Positions 7,987 to 17,825 of a stretch of DNA of 64,000 nt are shown here, piece after piece. The stretch is taken from positions 62,001 to 126,000 of the forward strand of contig JAFRCE010000026.1 of NCBI GenBank assembly GCA_017404505.1. The letters run 5' to 3'. The DNA comes from Solobacterium sp. Lineage in GTDB: Bacteria; Bacillota_I; Bacilli_A; Erysipelotrichales; Erysipelotrichaceae. Position 1 is the stretch's first letter; each line of letters begins with the position of its first letter. The notes under the pieces are model-generated. The model was not told the origin of the DNA. It was given only the letters and a program-made list of their open reading frames with translations, and searched no databases. Both the position numbers and the translations under genes were made by a program.

Positions 7987-8844
7987 TTAATGGAGATCTT
8001 CCTGGCTCAGCAGCAGGGTAATATCCTTCACTCTTCCGCCATTCTCCTGGAAGGCAAGATTGTAATACTCATAACCGCTGCCCTCAGGCGCATCGTTGAC
8101 GATACGGTGTTCCTCCGTATCGGAATAGGTGTAGGTGCTGACATCATAGCCATAGTCCTCCAGGTCTTCTAGGAAGTAGTAAGAACTGTTGCCTGGTGAA
8201 TAATAGTCGCTGATCGTCAGATTATAGGAAGTCGATGAGATGCCGATGATTACGGATTCGGAAAGCGGGACGGTGCTGCCGTCGGGCGAAACGACGAGAA
8301 GCACGGTATCGGTATCGCCCCACTGATTCTGCAGAACCACCCGGACCGGTTCGGCACCGACTTCCGTGATTTCGTCACTGAAGGCGTCTTTTTTGATCGT
8401 GTATTCATCCAGTTGGAAGTCTCCGAAGGAAACCGGCAGTTTGTAATAATGATTGTTGAAGACAAAATCCGGTATCCGGAAGCCGCGGCTGAGATAGCTG
8501 TAGGCGTCATCTTCATCATCATATGTATAGTCATCGTCGTATGTATATGGCTCGACGTAGTCATCGTCATTACTGTCGGAAATGGTCATGAACGCCCCGA
8601 CCGCGCCGGCGGTCAGCAGTGTGACGCCGACCAGTGTGCCGATGATCACGCCTTTGGCTGTGCGCTTTCTTTTTTTCTCGTTGCTGTAATGATCGAGGTC
8701 CTGTTCGACCCGGTAGCTGAGGCCGTTGTCTTCCTCTTCCGGCTCTGTCTGACCTTCTTCGCCAAGCGAGTTCATGTAATCATTCCAGAGATCCTGGCGA
8801 TAGGGATCTTTCAGCTGATCCTCATCATACTGTTTCTTTTCCAT
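7987..8844 (-). CDS. Single-pass membrane protein, unknown function, last gene of the queuosine operon
   Basis: 285 residues, not recognised. A charged cytosolic N-terminus (1-70) is followed by one transmembrane helix (GVIIGTLVGVTLLTAGAVGAF, about 76-96), then an Asp/Tyr-rich acidic linker (DDDYVEPYTYDDDYTYDDED, about 105-130) and an extracytoplasmic domain of mainly beta character. ATG 8844 has AGACGGAGGCAGA upstream. It overlaps the end of queH by 20 nt and ends in a shared terminator, so it is cotranscribed with tgt-queA-queH, although nothing in it suggests RNA modification. Confidence 0.75.
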   Translation of the reverse strand: MEKKQYDEDQLKDPYRQDLWNDYMNSLGEEGQTEPEEEDNGLSYRVEQDLDHYSNEKKRKRTAKGVIIGTLVGVTLLTAGAVGAFMTISDSNDDDYVEPYTYDDDYTYDDEDDAYSYLSRGFRIPDFVFNNHYYKLPVSFGDFQLDEYTIKKDAFSDEITEVGAEPVRVVLQNQWGDTDTVLLVVSPDGSTVPLSESVIIGISSTSYNLTISDYYSPGNSSYYFLEDLEDYGYDVSTYTYSDTEEHRIVNDAPEGSGYEYYNLAFQENGGRVKDITLLLSQEDLH

Positions 8845-9532
8845 TGTCTGCCTCCGTCTGTTTCTGTTTCTGCCGGGCCGCATAGGAATAAATGCAGCCG
8901 CAGTAGTCCTGCCGGTAAAGATCATAGGCATCACAGATGGCGTTTGCTTTTTTCTGGCCGTCTGCTTTTTTGAAATCCGAGCAGAAGTATCTGGTGTGGG
9001 TGTATTTCTCCTGCAGTCTGAGACCGATCTGGTTCAGGATCTGGGAGTCTTTCTGACGCGAGAAGGTCATGACGGTCGTGAAATAGTCATAGCCGTTTTC
9101 GTCCGCGTAGCGGAAACATTCGTCCATCCGTTTTTCGTAGCAGGCGAAGCACCGTTTCCAGCCTTCCGGATCGTCTTTTCTTTCCTGCAGGGAAAGATTG
9201 TAAGTCACGTTGTCATAGGGCATGACGATCAGTCTGATCTGATCGTTCCATCTTTCCTTCAGATACCGCTTCAGTTCGGAAAGCCGCAGGTCGTATTCCC
9301 CGGAAGGATAAATGTTGGAATTGTTGTAGATCAGCGTCACGTCGAATACATCGCTGAGAAAATCCATCGGCCAGCAGGCGCAGACCACGCAGCAGGCGTG
9401 CAGGAGGATCGAAGGTTTTCTGTTCTCCTGCCGCAGGCGTGTCATTTCCTTTACAGCCTGCAGATGATAGTTGACCTTGTCGGAAGACTTGCGGCCCCGG
9501 ATGTAGGCAATGTATTCTTCTCTGTCATTCAT
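8825..9532 (-). CDS. queH: Epoxyqueuosine reductase QueH
   Basis: 235 residues. QueH (formerly DUF208) reduces epoxyqueuosine to queuosine in tRNA, the non-homologous alternative to cobalamin-dependent QueG. Diagnostic features are [13 protein letters not shown] (about 43-55), [10 protein letters not shown] and the C-terminal YCGCIYSY, giving the conserved cysteines for the Fe-S cluster and metal. It overlaps queA by 8 nt. Together with tgt and queA it supplies the last three steps of queuosine formation. Confidence 0.93.
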   Translation of the reverse strand: MNDREEYIAYIRGRKSSDKVNYHLQAVKEMTRLRQENRKPSILLHACCVVCACWPMDFLSDVFDVTLIYNNSNIYPSGEYDLRLSELKRYLKERWNDQIRLIVMPYDNVTYNLSLQERKDDPEGWKRCFACYEKRMDECFRYADENGYDYFTTVMTFSRQKDSQILNQIGLRLQEKYTHTRYFCSDFKKADGQKKANAICDAYDLYRQDYCGCIYSYAARQKQKQTEADNGKETV

Positions 9533-10564
9533 CGGTGATCAGCATGCAGTCGCCGAAGGAGAAGAAGCGGTATTTCTCTTCGACCGCATGACGGTAGGCT
9601 TCAAAAGTGAAATCATAGCCGGCAAACGAGGCAATCATCATGATCAGCGTCGACTTCGGCAGATGGAAGTTCGTCAGCATGCCGTCGATCGTATGCCACT
9701 CATAGCCGGGATAGATAAACAGTCTCGTCTCGCCGGAACAGGCGCGGAATTCACCAAACCGGTTCCATACCGATTCCAGGGTCCTGACCGAAGTCGTGCC
9801 GACCGCGAAGATCCTTCTGCCTTCCGCCTTGGCCTGATTCAGGATGTCTGCCGTTTCCTGTGACATCTCATATACTTCGGCATGCATTTCATGCTCGGCG
9901 ATATTCTCAGTGTCCATCGGCCGGAAGGTGCCAAGCCCCACGTGCAGGGTGACATCGGCAATGATGACGCCTTTTTCCTTCAGGGCGGCAAATGTTTCCG
10001 GGGTGAAATGCAGACCGGCGGTCGGCGCCGCGGCGGAACCGCGCACCTTTGCATAGACAGTCTGATAACGTTCGGGATCGTCCAGTTTTTCGCGGATGTA
10101 CGGGGGCAGGGGAACGTTGCCGAGTTCGTCGAGGATCTCGTTGAAGATGCCGTCATACAGCATCTGCATTTTCCGCAGGCCTTTCTCGCCGACTTCCGTG
10201 CACCGGGCCAGCAGCCGGCCGTCGTGGAAGGATACGACGGTGCCGGGCTTGATGACCTTGGCGTTGCCGGCCAGGCATTCCCAGATATCGTTTTCCTCCT
10301 GACGGAGCAGCAGCAGTTCGACATGGGCGCCGGTCTCTTCCTTGGTGCCGAAGAGTCTGGCCGGGATGACTCTTGTATTGTTGCGGACCAGCACGTCGCC
10401 TTCACGAAGATAGGAAACGATATCGTAGAAGTGCCGGTCTTCATAGGTTTTCGTATTGCGGTGCAGCACCAGCATGCGGGATGCCGTGCGGTCTTTCAAA
10501 GGTGTCTGGGCAATCAGCTCCTTTGGCAGTTCATAATCAAAATCGCTTGTTTTTGTATATTTCA

Positions 10565-10565
<1 letters not shown>
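9525..10565 (-). CDS. queA: S-adenosylmethionine:tRNA ribosyltransferase-isomerase QueA
   Basis: 346 residues, normal length. QueA transfers the ribosyl moiety of SAM onto preQ1 in tRNA, forming epoxyqueuosine. Signature motifs: [18 protein letters not shown] at the N-terminus, [31 protein letters not shown] and [10 protein letters not shown]. The gene overlaps the tgt stop by 1 nt and the queH start by 8 nt. Confidence 0.97.
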
Positions 10566-11768
<1,203 letters not shown>

Positions 11769-11774
11769 ACCTTT

Positions 11775-12230
11775 ATGAGATCCCAGGTCATCCGTATCCG
11801 CAATCTGCCTGCCGATATCACCGTCCGTCATTCGGTTCATGTCAAACCGACGATACTGATGGTTGTTTTTCTGCTGGTCGGTGTAGTGATGCTGTTTATG
11901 AAGCCGTATCTTCTGATGGCGGCGATGACCATGATCCTGCTGGCCCTGTTTTCTCTGTTTATCATGCCGGACAGGAAACTCTGCGATTTTACCGATGACT
12001 ATCTGGTTCTTTACAACCAGCCGGACCGCAGCCGCTGCTATATGGTCTGCTGGGAGGATATCGTATCCTGGCGTTATGAGTGGCACGCGTCCTATGACCA
12101 GCTGGTCATTCTGCTGAGTGACGGCAGCACCCAGATGCAGGAAATGTATTCGCGCCTGAGCATTCAGTATTACATGAATCAGTATGCCAAAGGCAAGGAA
12201 GTCAAAAACAACGCAATCAAGAGGATGTGA
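11775..12230 (+). CDS. Two-helix membrane protein of unknown function
   Basis: 151 residues, not recognised. A short basic N-terminus is followed by two hydrophobic helices (about 27-45 and 47-67) and a cytosolic C-terminal domain with the PH-like pattern KLCDFTDDYLVLYN...WEDIVSWRYEW...LVILLSDG, similar in layout to YcxB-like proteins. ATG 11775 lies 6 nt after a perfect extended -10, so the transcript is probably leaderless. It is followed after 1 nt by the ArsR gene. Confidence 0.75.
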   Translation: MRSQVIRIRNLPADITVRHSVHVKPTILMVVFLLVGVVMLFMKPYLLMAAMTMILLALFSLFIMPDRKLCDFTDDYLVLYNQPDRSRCYMVCWEDIVSWRYEWHASYDQLVILLSDGSTQMQEMYSRLSIQYYMNQYAKGKEVKNNAIKRM

Positions 12231-12231
12231 C

Positions 12232-12561
12232 ATGAAACTGATCGACCCGGAAGCTGTACAGCTGTGCCGCAGTGCCATGCTGTGTGAAAATGATTATGAC
12301 GATATGAGCCAGATCTTTGATATGTTCGGTGACAGTACGAGACTTAAGATCATGAGCGCGCTGTTCACGCATGAACTCTGTGTTTCGGATCTTTCCGCAC
12401 TGCTGGAAATGAGCACCAGCGCAGTCAGCCACCAGCTCGCCTCACTGAAAAAGACAAAACTTGTGCGCACCCGCAAGATCGGCAAGAATGTTTACTATTC
12501 CATGGCGGATGAACACATTGAAAACATATACCGGATGGCCTACGAGCATATCAAAGAATGA
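12232..12561 (+). CDS. ArsR/SmtB family transcriptional regulator
   Basis: 109 residues. Winged helix-turn-helix: MFGDSTRLKIMSALFTHELCVSDLSALL (about 30-57), STSAVSHQLASLKKTKLVRTRKIGKNVYY (about 60-88). The alpha-3 site reads ELCVSDL rather than the CadC-type ELCVCDL, so one metal-binding Cys is missing. Cysteines near the N-terminus (LCRSAMLCEND) could supply an alternative site. No metal transporter is adjacent. It overlaps the exonuclease start (ATGA). Confidence 0.9.
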   Translation: MKLIDPEAVQLCRSAMLCENDYDDMSQIFDMFGDSTRLKIMSALFTHELCVSDLSALLEMSTSAVSHQLASLKKTKLVRTRKIGKNVYYSMADEHIENIYRMAYEHIKE

Positions 12562-13115
12562 AGATCTGCGCGATTGATTTTGAGACCGCCAACCGTTCCA
12601 TGGCCAGTGTCTGTGCCGTCGGCATCAGTACCATGGAAGACGGTGCCGTCGCGGAAAGCTATTACTCCCTGATCCGTCCGGAAAAGGACATCGGTTATTT
12701 CTCGCCGATGAACATCGCCGTACACGGCATCCGCCCGGAAGACGTCAGAGACGCTCCCGATTTCAGAACCGTGTACAGCGAAATGCGGTCGTATCTGGAA
12801 GATGCCGTCGTCGTGGCCCATAATGCCCGCTTCGACATGAGCTGCCTGCGGGCCGCCTGTCTGCATAACGGCCTGCCGGTGCCGCATCTGGAATACTTTG
12901 ACAGCGTGACGCTTTCCCGCCGTGTTTTCCCGCAACTGGAGCATCACCGGCTCAATGACATGTGCGACTATCTGCATGTGGAACTGGAGCATCACAACGC
13001 TTTAAGCGACTCCTACGGCTGTCTGATGATCGTTGTCCACGTCATGAATCTGACCGGCATCTATGATGTTCATGAACTGCTGTCGGCCTGTCGCACTAAA
13101 ACATTTACATTGTAA
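12558..13115 (+). CDS. DEDDh-family 3'-5' exonuclease (DnaQ/epsilon-like)
   Basis: 185 residues. DnaQ-fold 3'-5' exonuclease of the two-metal DEDDh class. Exo I is CAIDFETANRS (Asp7, Glu9), Exo II VVAHNARFDMSCL (about 92-104), Exo III HHNALSDSYGC (His and Asp, about 146-156). It is a free-standing domain as in many Bacillota. ATGA overlap with arsR implies coupling. The target (DNA or RNA) is not determined by sequence. Confidence 0.92.
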   Translation: MKICAIDFETANRSMASVCAVGISTMEDGAVAESYYSLIRPEKDIGYFSPMNIAVHGIRPEDVRDAPDFRTVYSEMRSYLEDAVVVAHNARFDMSCLRAACLHNGLPVPHLEYFDSVTLSRRVFPQLEHHRLNDMCDYLHVELEHHNALSDSYGCLMIVVHVMNLTGIYDVHELLSACRTKTFTL

Positions 13116-13136
13116 TGAAAAAAATTTCATTCTTTT
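13112..13136 (+). terminator. Weak AT-rich hairpin after the exonuclease gene
   Basis: AATGAAA-AAAA-TTTCATT followed by CTTTTT. The stem is entirely AT-rich apart from two pairs, so efficiency is uncertain. Confidence 0.4.
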
Positions 13137-13145
13137 TGAAATTAG

Positions 13146-13174
13146 TTTACATTAATCCTGTTACAGGATATAAT
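13146..13174 (+). promoter_or_regulatory. Strong sigma-A promoter
   Basis: TTTACA (13146-13151), 17-base spacer, TATAAT (13169-13174). It drives the pyrophosphatase-like gene at 13205. Confidence 0.8.
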
Positions 13175-13204
13175 TGCTGTTAGTTATTAAAGGGGTTTTG
13201 ATTT

Positions 13205-13597
13205 ATGGCTGAGTATGAAAACAATGCATATTTCTGGCAGAAGGTCGATACGCTTTTTCTGTCAAGCGGGGTTACGCTGTTTCGCAAAAAAGGAGATGTG
13301 CATCCTGTTTTTGCAAATCTGATCTATCCGACGGATTACGGATATGTCAACGACACGAACAGTGTCAGCGGTGACGGAGTTTCCGTTTATGCCGGAACCG
13401 GCAACCGCAGCATTATCACGGCACTGGTTGTCGCCGCCGATATCCTGGCCAAAGAACTGGATGTCAAGGTTCTTGTCGGCTGCAACGAACAGGAAACAGA
13501 CGACGTTCTGCGTTTTCTGAATCAGACGGATTATCAGAAAACCGTCCTGATCCGCCGCGGCAGTCAGATCCCGGCCTGGGGTATTACTGATAACTGA
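13205..13597 (+). CDS. Short inorganic pyrophosphatase-like protein, probably not a classical pyrophosphatase
   Basis: 130 residues. Resembles the short Bacillota proteins annotated as inorganic pyrophosphatase: FWQKVDTLFLSSGVTLFRKKGDVHPVFANLIYPTDYGYV (written here in parts; about 10-50) matches the family I N-terminal barrel pattern. The catalytic DxDPxD core is absent (the corresponding region reads DGVSVYAG), and the protein is much shorter than a true family I enzyme. A binding or regulatory role is as likely as catalysis. RBS AAAGGGG and a strong promoter precede it. Confidence 0.7.
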   Translation: MAEYENNAYFWQKVDTLFLSSGVTLFRKKGDVHPVFANLIYPTDYGYVNDTNSVSGDGVSVYAGTGNRSIITALVVAADILAKELDVKVLVGCNEQETDDVLRFLNQTDYQKTVLIRRGSQIPAWGITDN

Positions 13598-13603
13598 TCA
13601 CAC

Positions 13604-13628
13604 GAACAGCGTTTATGCTGTTCTTTTG
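13604..13628 (+). terminator. Intrinsic terminator / attenuator between 13597 and 13648
   Basis: GAACAGC-GTTTAT-GCTGTTC followed by TTTTG. It ends the preceding gene and lies just ahead of the next start. Confidence 0.75.
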
Positions 13629-13647
13629 TTTCCGAGGAGAAATCACG

Positions 13648-14115
13648 ATGCAGAATGAAACGAACATCAGGTACTTTATCGAACATCAGCTTACAAGAGA
13701 CTGGTTTTTTCAGGACGGCGAACAGTTTGTGGCCGTTCTGATCGAAAGAGGGGAACTCTATCCGCAGATGGTCCGCCGTGTCTATGAGGACAATCATCAG
13801 GAATATCCCTTCACCGACGACCAGTTCGCCGTGCACGGCCTGCATGTCAAAGGTGACGTTTACTGTGTTTTTATAAAAATGCCGGAACCGGAAGCGGAAG
13901 CTGAATGTCGGTACATCCTGATGTTCTTTGACAGAGAATTTGAAAAAACCGCGTATTATACTGTTGAAAACAGCGTTTCACTGTTCTTCGGCCAGACGCT
14001 GACCTACCTGTGTGAATGGACGAAGGAAGGCGAGCACCGCAACTACATGCAGTGCAGCGACGATCCGGCCGCCTGTCTGGAACAGTGCCGGAAGCTGTAT
14101 TTTGAGGAAGCATAA
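13648..14115 (+). CDS. Hypothetical cytosolic protein
   Basis: 155 residues, not recognised. No signal peptide or transmembrane helix. Acidic, alternating strand and helix pattern (FAVHGLHVKGDVYCVFIKMPEP, YILMFFDREFEKTAYYTVE), ending with several cysteines (CEW, MQCSDDPAACLEQC). ATG 13648 has TCCGAGGAGAAA. The codon use matches neighbours. Because a terminator precedes it, it depends on readthrough or on a promoter I could not identify. Confidence 0.75.
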   Translation: MQNETNIRYFIEHQLTRDWFFQDGEQFVAVLIERGELYPQMVRRVYEDNHQEYPFTDDQFAVHGLHVKGDVYCVFIKMPEPEAEAECRYILMFFDREFEKTAYYTVENSVSLFFGQTLTYLCEWTKEGEHRNYMQCSDDPAACLEQCRKLYFEEA

Positions 14116-14119
14116 GAAA

Positions 14120-14150
14120 ACCGTCATTTCATTGCATGACGGTCTTTTTT
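14120..14150. terminator. Bidirectional terminator
   Basis: ACCGTCAT-TTCATTGC-ATGACGGT with flanking A and T tracts between convergent genes. Confidence 0.85.
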
Positions 14151-14154
14151 ATGA

Positions 14155-15627
14155 TCAGTTGGCGATGCGCTGATGCGGGGCGTAGCTGCCGGGCGAAAGG
14201 GCGGAGAAGTGATAGCCGTTCGCCAGACCCCATTTGATAATGTCCTCGACAGCGTTGACGGAATACGCCTTGACGTCGTGCTGCAGGACAACGGAGGGAA
14301 CGCCGGCATTGCTGCAGGCTTCGATGCCGCTGATGACATTCAGATAAACATCATTGGTATCCGTCGTGCCGCCGGCGTCACCGCTGGAAACGTTCCAGTC
14401 AAAGTAAATATAACCGCGGGCATTTGCCTCGGCAACGAGCCGCGACATGATGCCGGTGTTGTAGTTGGCGGAAACGGTATTGGAACTGCCGCCCGGGAAG
14501 CGGAACATGTTCGTGTAGGATCCGGTCTGCGCCGCGATCACCGCGTTCTGGTTGTTGAAGTCTTCCCAGTAGTTGCTTTCCGAGGCGTAAATATACGCGT
14601 AGTTGTGGGTTGTCGTATGGACAGCAACGGTATGTCCCTGCTGGGCTGCCAGAGCCATGCAGTAGGCATACTGCGGATAGGCGGACGTCGTGAAGAAGGT
14701 GGCCTTGACGTCATATCTTGCCAGGATGTCGAGCAGTTCTTCCGTATAGGCATAGGGGCCGTCGTCAAACGTCAGATAGATCGTCTTGCTGTCTTCACCG
14801 GCGGCGCCGTTGTTGCTGGGCCGCGGCACGACATGCACGATGCGGGTGATTTCCGAACGGTTGCCATGGGCATCCGTTACGGTATAGACAAGTTCATAGT
14901 CGCCTTCGGTATCGGTATCAACCGACCCGTCGACCTGAACGTTTGCCGTAACGTCTCCGTCGACGTCGTCCTCCGCGTAGTAGTCGTTGATCCACTGGCT
15001 GCCGATATAGGCGGTTTCTTCCTGGGCACCCTGCGGGAAACTGATATCCGGACCGTGGCGGTCGTCATAGACGATCGTTCTGGTCGCGCGGGCGGTATTG
15101 CCGGAAGAATCCTTCACGACATACACCACGCTGTCCTTGTACTGGGTGCGGACGACTTTCTCCGTCAGATCACCGTCATAGTTGTCGGTAGCAGTGAAGC
15201 CTTCTTCCTCGTACTTATGGCCGATCGTCGTATATCCGTCCGGATCCGCTGTCAGTTTGATTTCCGGTGCGACGGTATCGCGGACGATGACTTTCCGTTC
15301 GAGAGTTTCACTCAGATCATGAAACTCAGCACTGTAAGTCACCGGATATTCACCGAGTTTTTTCGCGTCGACCGTGCCGGATGTCTTCACTTCCAGTTCT
15401 TTTTTCAGGAACGGAATCAGCGTCTCGTGATAATAGGCGACGGCGCCTTCTTCCTGATAGGTATCGCCGTATTCCACATAAGCGGGATTTTCGCCGTTTG
15501 GCTCGATCACGATCTCATGCCGGTTGAAGAGAAGAAACCCCCCTGTGAGACTTGCCACGATTGCTGCACAGATCAGCAGCAGCGGCAGCAGCCTGATTTT
15601 TCTTCTTCTTTTCTTTGTGTTTGTCAT
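14155..15627 (-). CDS. Membrane-anchored polysaccharide deacetylase with Ig-like domains
   Basis: 490 residues. A basic N-terminus and one transmembrane helix (about 12-32) are followed by two to three DUF5011-type Ig-like domains (about 40-285; repeated DxxxPxI and TYTVTDAxGN-type strands) and a NodB deacetylase domain (about 295-490). NodB motifs are complete: TFDDGP, the metal-binding HTTTH, RFPGGS, DWNVSSGD and VVLQHD. It probably de-N-acetylates peptidoglycan or another wall glycan on the cell surface. ATG 15627 replaces a longer frame. An extended -10 (TGGTACAAT) ends 10 nt upstream, leaving a very short leader. Confidence 0.92.
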   Translation of the reverse strand: MTNTKKRRRKIRLLPLLLICAAIVASLTGGFLLFNRHEIVIEPNGENPAYVEYGDTYQEEGAVAYYHETLIPFLKKELEVKTSGTVDAKKLGEYPVTYSAEFHDLSETLERKVIVRDTVAPEIKLTADPDGYTTIGHKYEEEGFTATDNYDGDLTEKVVRTQYKDSVVYVVKDSSGNTARATRTIVYDDRHGPDISFPQGAQEETAYIGSQWINDYYAEDDVDGDVTANVQVDGSVDTDTEGDYELVYTVTDAHGNRSEITRIVHVVPRPSNNGAAGEDSKTIYLTFDDGPYAYTEELLDILARYDVKATFFTTSAYPQYAYCMALAAQQGHTVAVHTTTHNYAYIYASESNYWEDFNNQNAVIAAQTGSYTNMFRFPGGSSNTVSANYNTGIMSRLVAEANARGYIYFDWNVSSGDAGGTTDTNDVYLNVISGIEACSNAGVPSVVLQHDVKAYSVNAVEDIIKWGLANGYHFSALSPGSYAPHQRIAN

Positions 15628-15672
15628 TTCGAGCAATATTGTACCACGTTTTATATAAAACGACGCAGGAAT

Positions 15673-15700
15673 AAAAAAGCATGTCCACTGGGGACATGCC
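15673..15700 (-). terminator. Terminator of the phospholipase-like gene
   Basis: On the minus strand GCATGTCCC-CAGT-GGACATGC followed by TTTTTT, directly after the stop at 15706. Confidence 0.85.
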
Positions 15701-15705
15701 GGCAA

Positions 15706-16566
15706 TCAGTATGGTTCGCCGCAGAAGTTGAGCGTGAAATCCTGATCGGAATGATGCTCGATCAGCTGGACGGCTCTGACCAGTGCCTTCTGATAGAGTT
15801 CCGGGAAGGAATCGCTGATCGTCCGGGAAGGGTCAAAGGTTAGCGGATATGCAGTGTGGGACAGATTGATCACGGTCCGGTCTGTGCGGCCGTTCAGCAT
15901 CATGCCGGTAAAAGAGTGGGGGATATGCAGCAGGTTTTCCGTCCGGTAGAACAGTTTCTGCTTTCGGACACCGGGTTTGAGAACCGATGTCCAGAAAGAG
16001 AACTGATCGATTGCTTCCTTCAGCAGGCGGGTGCTGACATCCTTATGGTAGACGGAGCGGAACATGCCGTGATACAGGTTGGCCAGTTTGCGGGCCGCTT
16101 CCTTATCCGTCTTGAGATCTTTATAAACGTTGTAGGAATTGATGTCGCGGTTTTTCTGATTGAGCATCCAGGCATCGATGTCACCTTCCATGGTGACATG
16201 GGCCTCACCCTCATGTATGCCGGTTTCCTCATGTTTCTTTCTGGCTATGGCGCAGATCAGCGGATGCGTGATGCTGTCGAGAGCGTAATGGCAGAGATAG
16301 CCCATGAAGTAGCTGCGCAGGTCGTCATCCTTCAGACTGTGGCGGTCAAAGTAGGCGACGGTCTCAGCGACACCGGTGTCATGCATCAGGTTGCCGTACT
16401 CTTTCAGGGAACCGGGCAGCAGTGAGGCTCTGGAGAAGAACAGCAGATCGGGACCCTGGGAGCCGATCAGATACATACTGCGGCTGGTGATCAGATCCTG
16501 AAGTTCCGGCTTCAGGAGGCGGTATACGTCTTTTGCGAATTCAGCGTGGGTTGTCGCGGCAGGCAT
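15706..16566 (-). CDS. Zinc-dependent phospholipase C-like protein (PF00882 type)
   Basis: 286 residues. The N-terminus MPAATTHAEFAKDVYR and GSQGPDLLFFS match the zinc-dependent phospholipase C fold used by many Bacillota proteins of unknown substrate. Candidate metal ligands are His7, Asp in GSQGPD, MGYLCHYALDSITHP (about 88-103) and EGDIDAWML. No signal peptide is present, unlike secreted alpha-toxin-type enzymes, so a cytosolic role is likely. Three nucleotides separate it from the aminotransferase upstream, so they are cotranscribed. Confidence 0.75.
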   Translation of the reverse strand: MPAATTHAEFAKDVYRLLKPELQDLITSRSMYLIGSQGPDLLFFSRASLLPGSLKEYGNLMHDTGVAETVAYFDRHSLKDDDLRSYFMGYLCHYALDSITHPLICAIARKKHEETGIHEGEAHVTMEGDIDAWMLNQKNRDINSYNVYKDLKTDKEAARKLANLYHGMFRSVYHKDVSTRLLKEAIDQFSFWTSVLKPGVRKQKLFYRTENLLHIPHSFTGMMLNGRTDRTVINLSHTAYPLTFDPSRTISDSFPELYQKALVRAVQLIEHHSDQDFTLNFCGEPY

Positions 16567-16569
16567 GCT

Positions 16570-17811
16570 TTACTCCTTAGTGACCTCTTTCTCGATCTGT
16601 TTCATGATCGCCGCAAGTCCGGCTGCCTTCTTGAGAGGCAGTGAGCAGACGGCGACCCGGATACCGTGATTGACTTTGACGGTATAGATATGGCTGTCCA
16701 TGAATGCCTGATGCATTCTGTCACGGACTCTGTTGTCAGGGATGCGCAGGGTAACGAAGAAGCCTTCCTTGTACGGATAGACATCAAGACCGCATTCCTT
16801 CGCTTCTTTCAGGAAAAGGTCGGAACGGGCTTTCATCAGATCGATATACTTCTGTTTTTCCTGCAGGAACGCCGGGCGGTTTTCCGTGACGGTCCAGACA
16901 AAGTTTTCCATGGCCGCGTTGGGAACGTTCGACCAGGTTGCCCGGGCTTTCTTTTCCATGATGATTTCCACTTCTCTGACGCTTTCCTGCTTTTTAGCCA
17001 GAATAATGGCGGCACCGCAGCGCAGACCGTAGGAAGTCAGTGTCTTGGAACAACTGAAGCATACGGTGATCAGCATATTGTCACTGATGCCGTTGAAGAC
17101 ATCCATGTAGTCATGAACATGAGCGAGATCGTTGGAGTAATCCATGTAGGCAATGTCATTGATGATCACGCAGGGATGGGTAAGCGAACACTTCTTGAGG
17201 AAGCTGATCAGTTCCTGCCATTCCTCTTTCGTCATCGAATAGCCGGTCGGGTTGTGGCACGGGTCATTGAGAATCAGCACGACTTTGTCCTGCTTCGCCA
17301 TGACAGCCTCAACCGTTTCCTTGATGGAGGTCAGGTTGAATTTATCGCCGTCAAACATATGATAGCTGACATGATCGATACCGTTCTCATGCGCCATCAG
17401 CGTATAGCTTCCCCAGGCGATGTCGGGAAGGATCAGCGTTTCACCCGCGTCGAGGAACGTCGTGATGGCGGTGGAAATGGCACCGCTGCCGCCCGGGGTG
17501 GCGATCACGCTGGAACAAAGATCGACATGGCTCGGACCGATGACCCAGTCATAGACGGCTTTCCGGTAGGACGGATTGCCGATGATGCCGGACGCATAGC
17601 GGGCTTTGACACGGTGATCGATCGCATCGTAGTGATCGAAGACGGTATCCAGTGCGACAAGCTGTCCTTCTTCCCCGTAGAGGGAACCGATCGTCGCATC
17701 GACCACGTTTTCTTCGCCGTTGGCGGCCTTGTCTTCCTTGGCCAGCTGGGCAATGGCGAAGACACCGTCAACCATTGGTGTCAGATCTGCGCTTTTCCTG
17801 GTAAATGCCAT
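16570..17811 (-). CDS. Pyridoxal-phosphate aminotransferase, class I/II
   Basis: 413 residues. Fold-type I aminotransferase. Visible: ATPGGSGAIST (phosphate loop), NDPCHNPTGY (about 212-221), INDIAYMDYS and the PLP lysine in CFSCSKTLTSYGLRCGAA (about 265-282). ATG 17811 follows AAAGGAGACAAAC; the longer frame upstream overlaps YggS and is rejected. Most like Bacillota aspartate/aromatic aminotransferases; the amino donor cannot be decided. It starts 14 nt after the YggS stop codon, a PLP-homeostasis protein, which fits functionally. Confidence 0.9.
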   Translation of the reverse strand: MAFTRKSADLTPMVDGVFAIAQLAKEDKAANGEENVVDATIGSLYGEEGQLVALDTVFDHYDAIDHRVKARYASGIIGNPSYRKAVYDWVIGPSHVDLCSSVIATPGGSGAISTAITTFLDAGETLILPDIAWGSYTLMAHENGIDHVSYHMFDGDKFNLTSIKETVEAVMAKQDKVVLILNDPCHNPTGYSMTKEEWQELISFLKKCSLTHPCVIINDIAYMDYSNDLAHVHDYMDVFNGISDNMLITVCFSCSKTLTSYGLRCGAAIILAKKQESVREVEIIMEKKARATWSNVPNAAMENFVWTVTENRPAFLQEKQKYIDLMKARSDLFLKEAKECGLDVYPYKEGFFVTLRIPDNRVRDRMHQAFMDSHIYTVKVNHGIRVAVCSLPLKKAAGLAAIMKQIEKEVTKE

Positions 17812-17825
17812 AATGTTTGTCTCCT

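Noticed and set aside
12232-12561. CadC/CmtR-type metal sensor
   Set aside because: The key alpha-3 Cys pair is ELCVSDL instead of ELCVCDL and no metal transporter is adjacent, so only the ArsR family is claimed.
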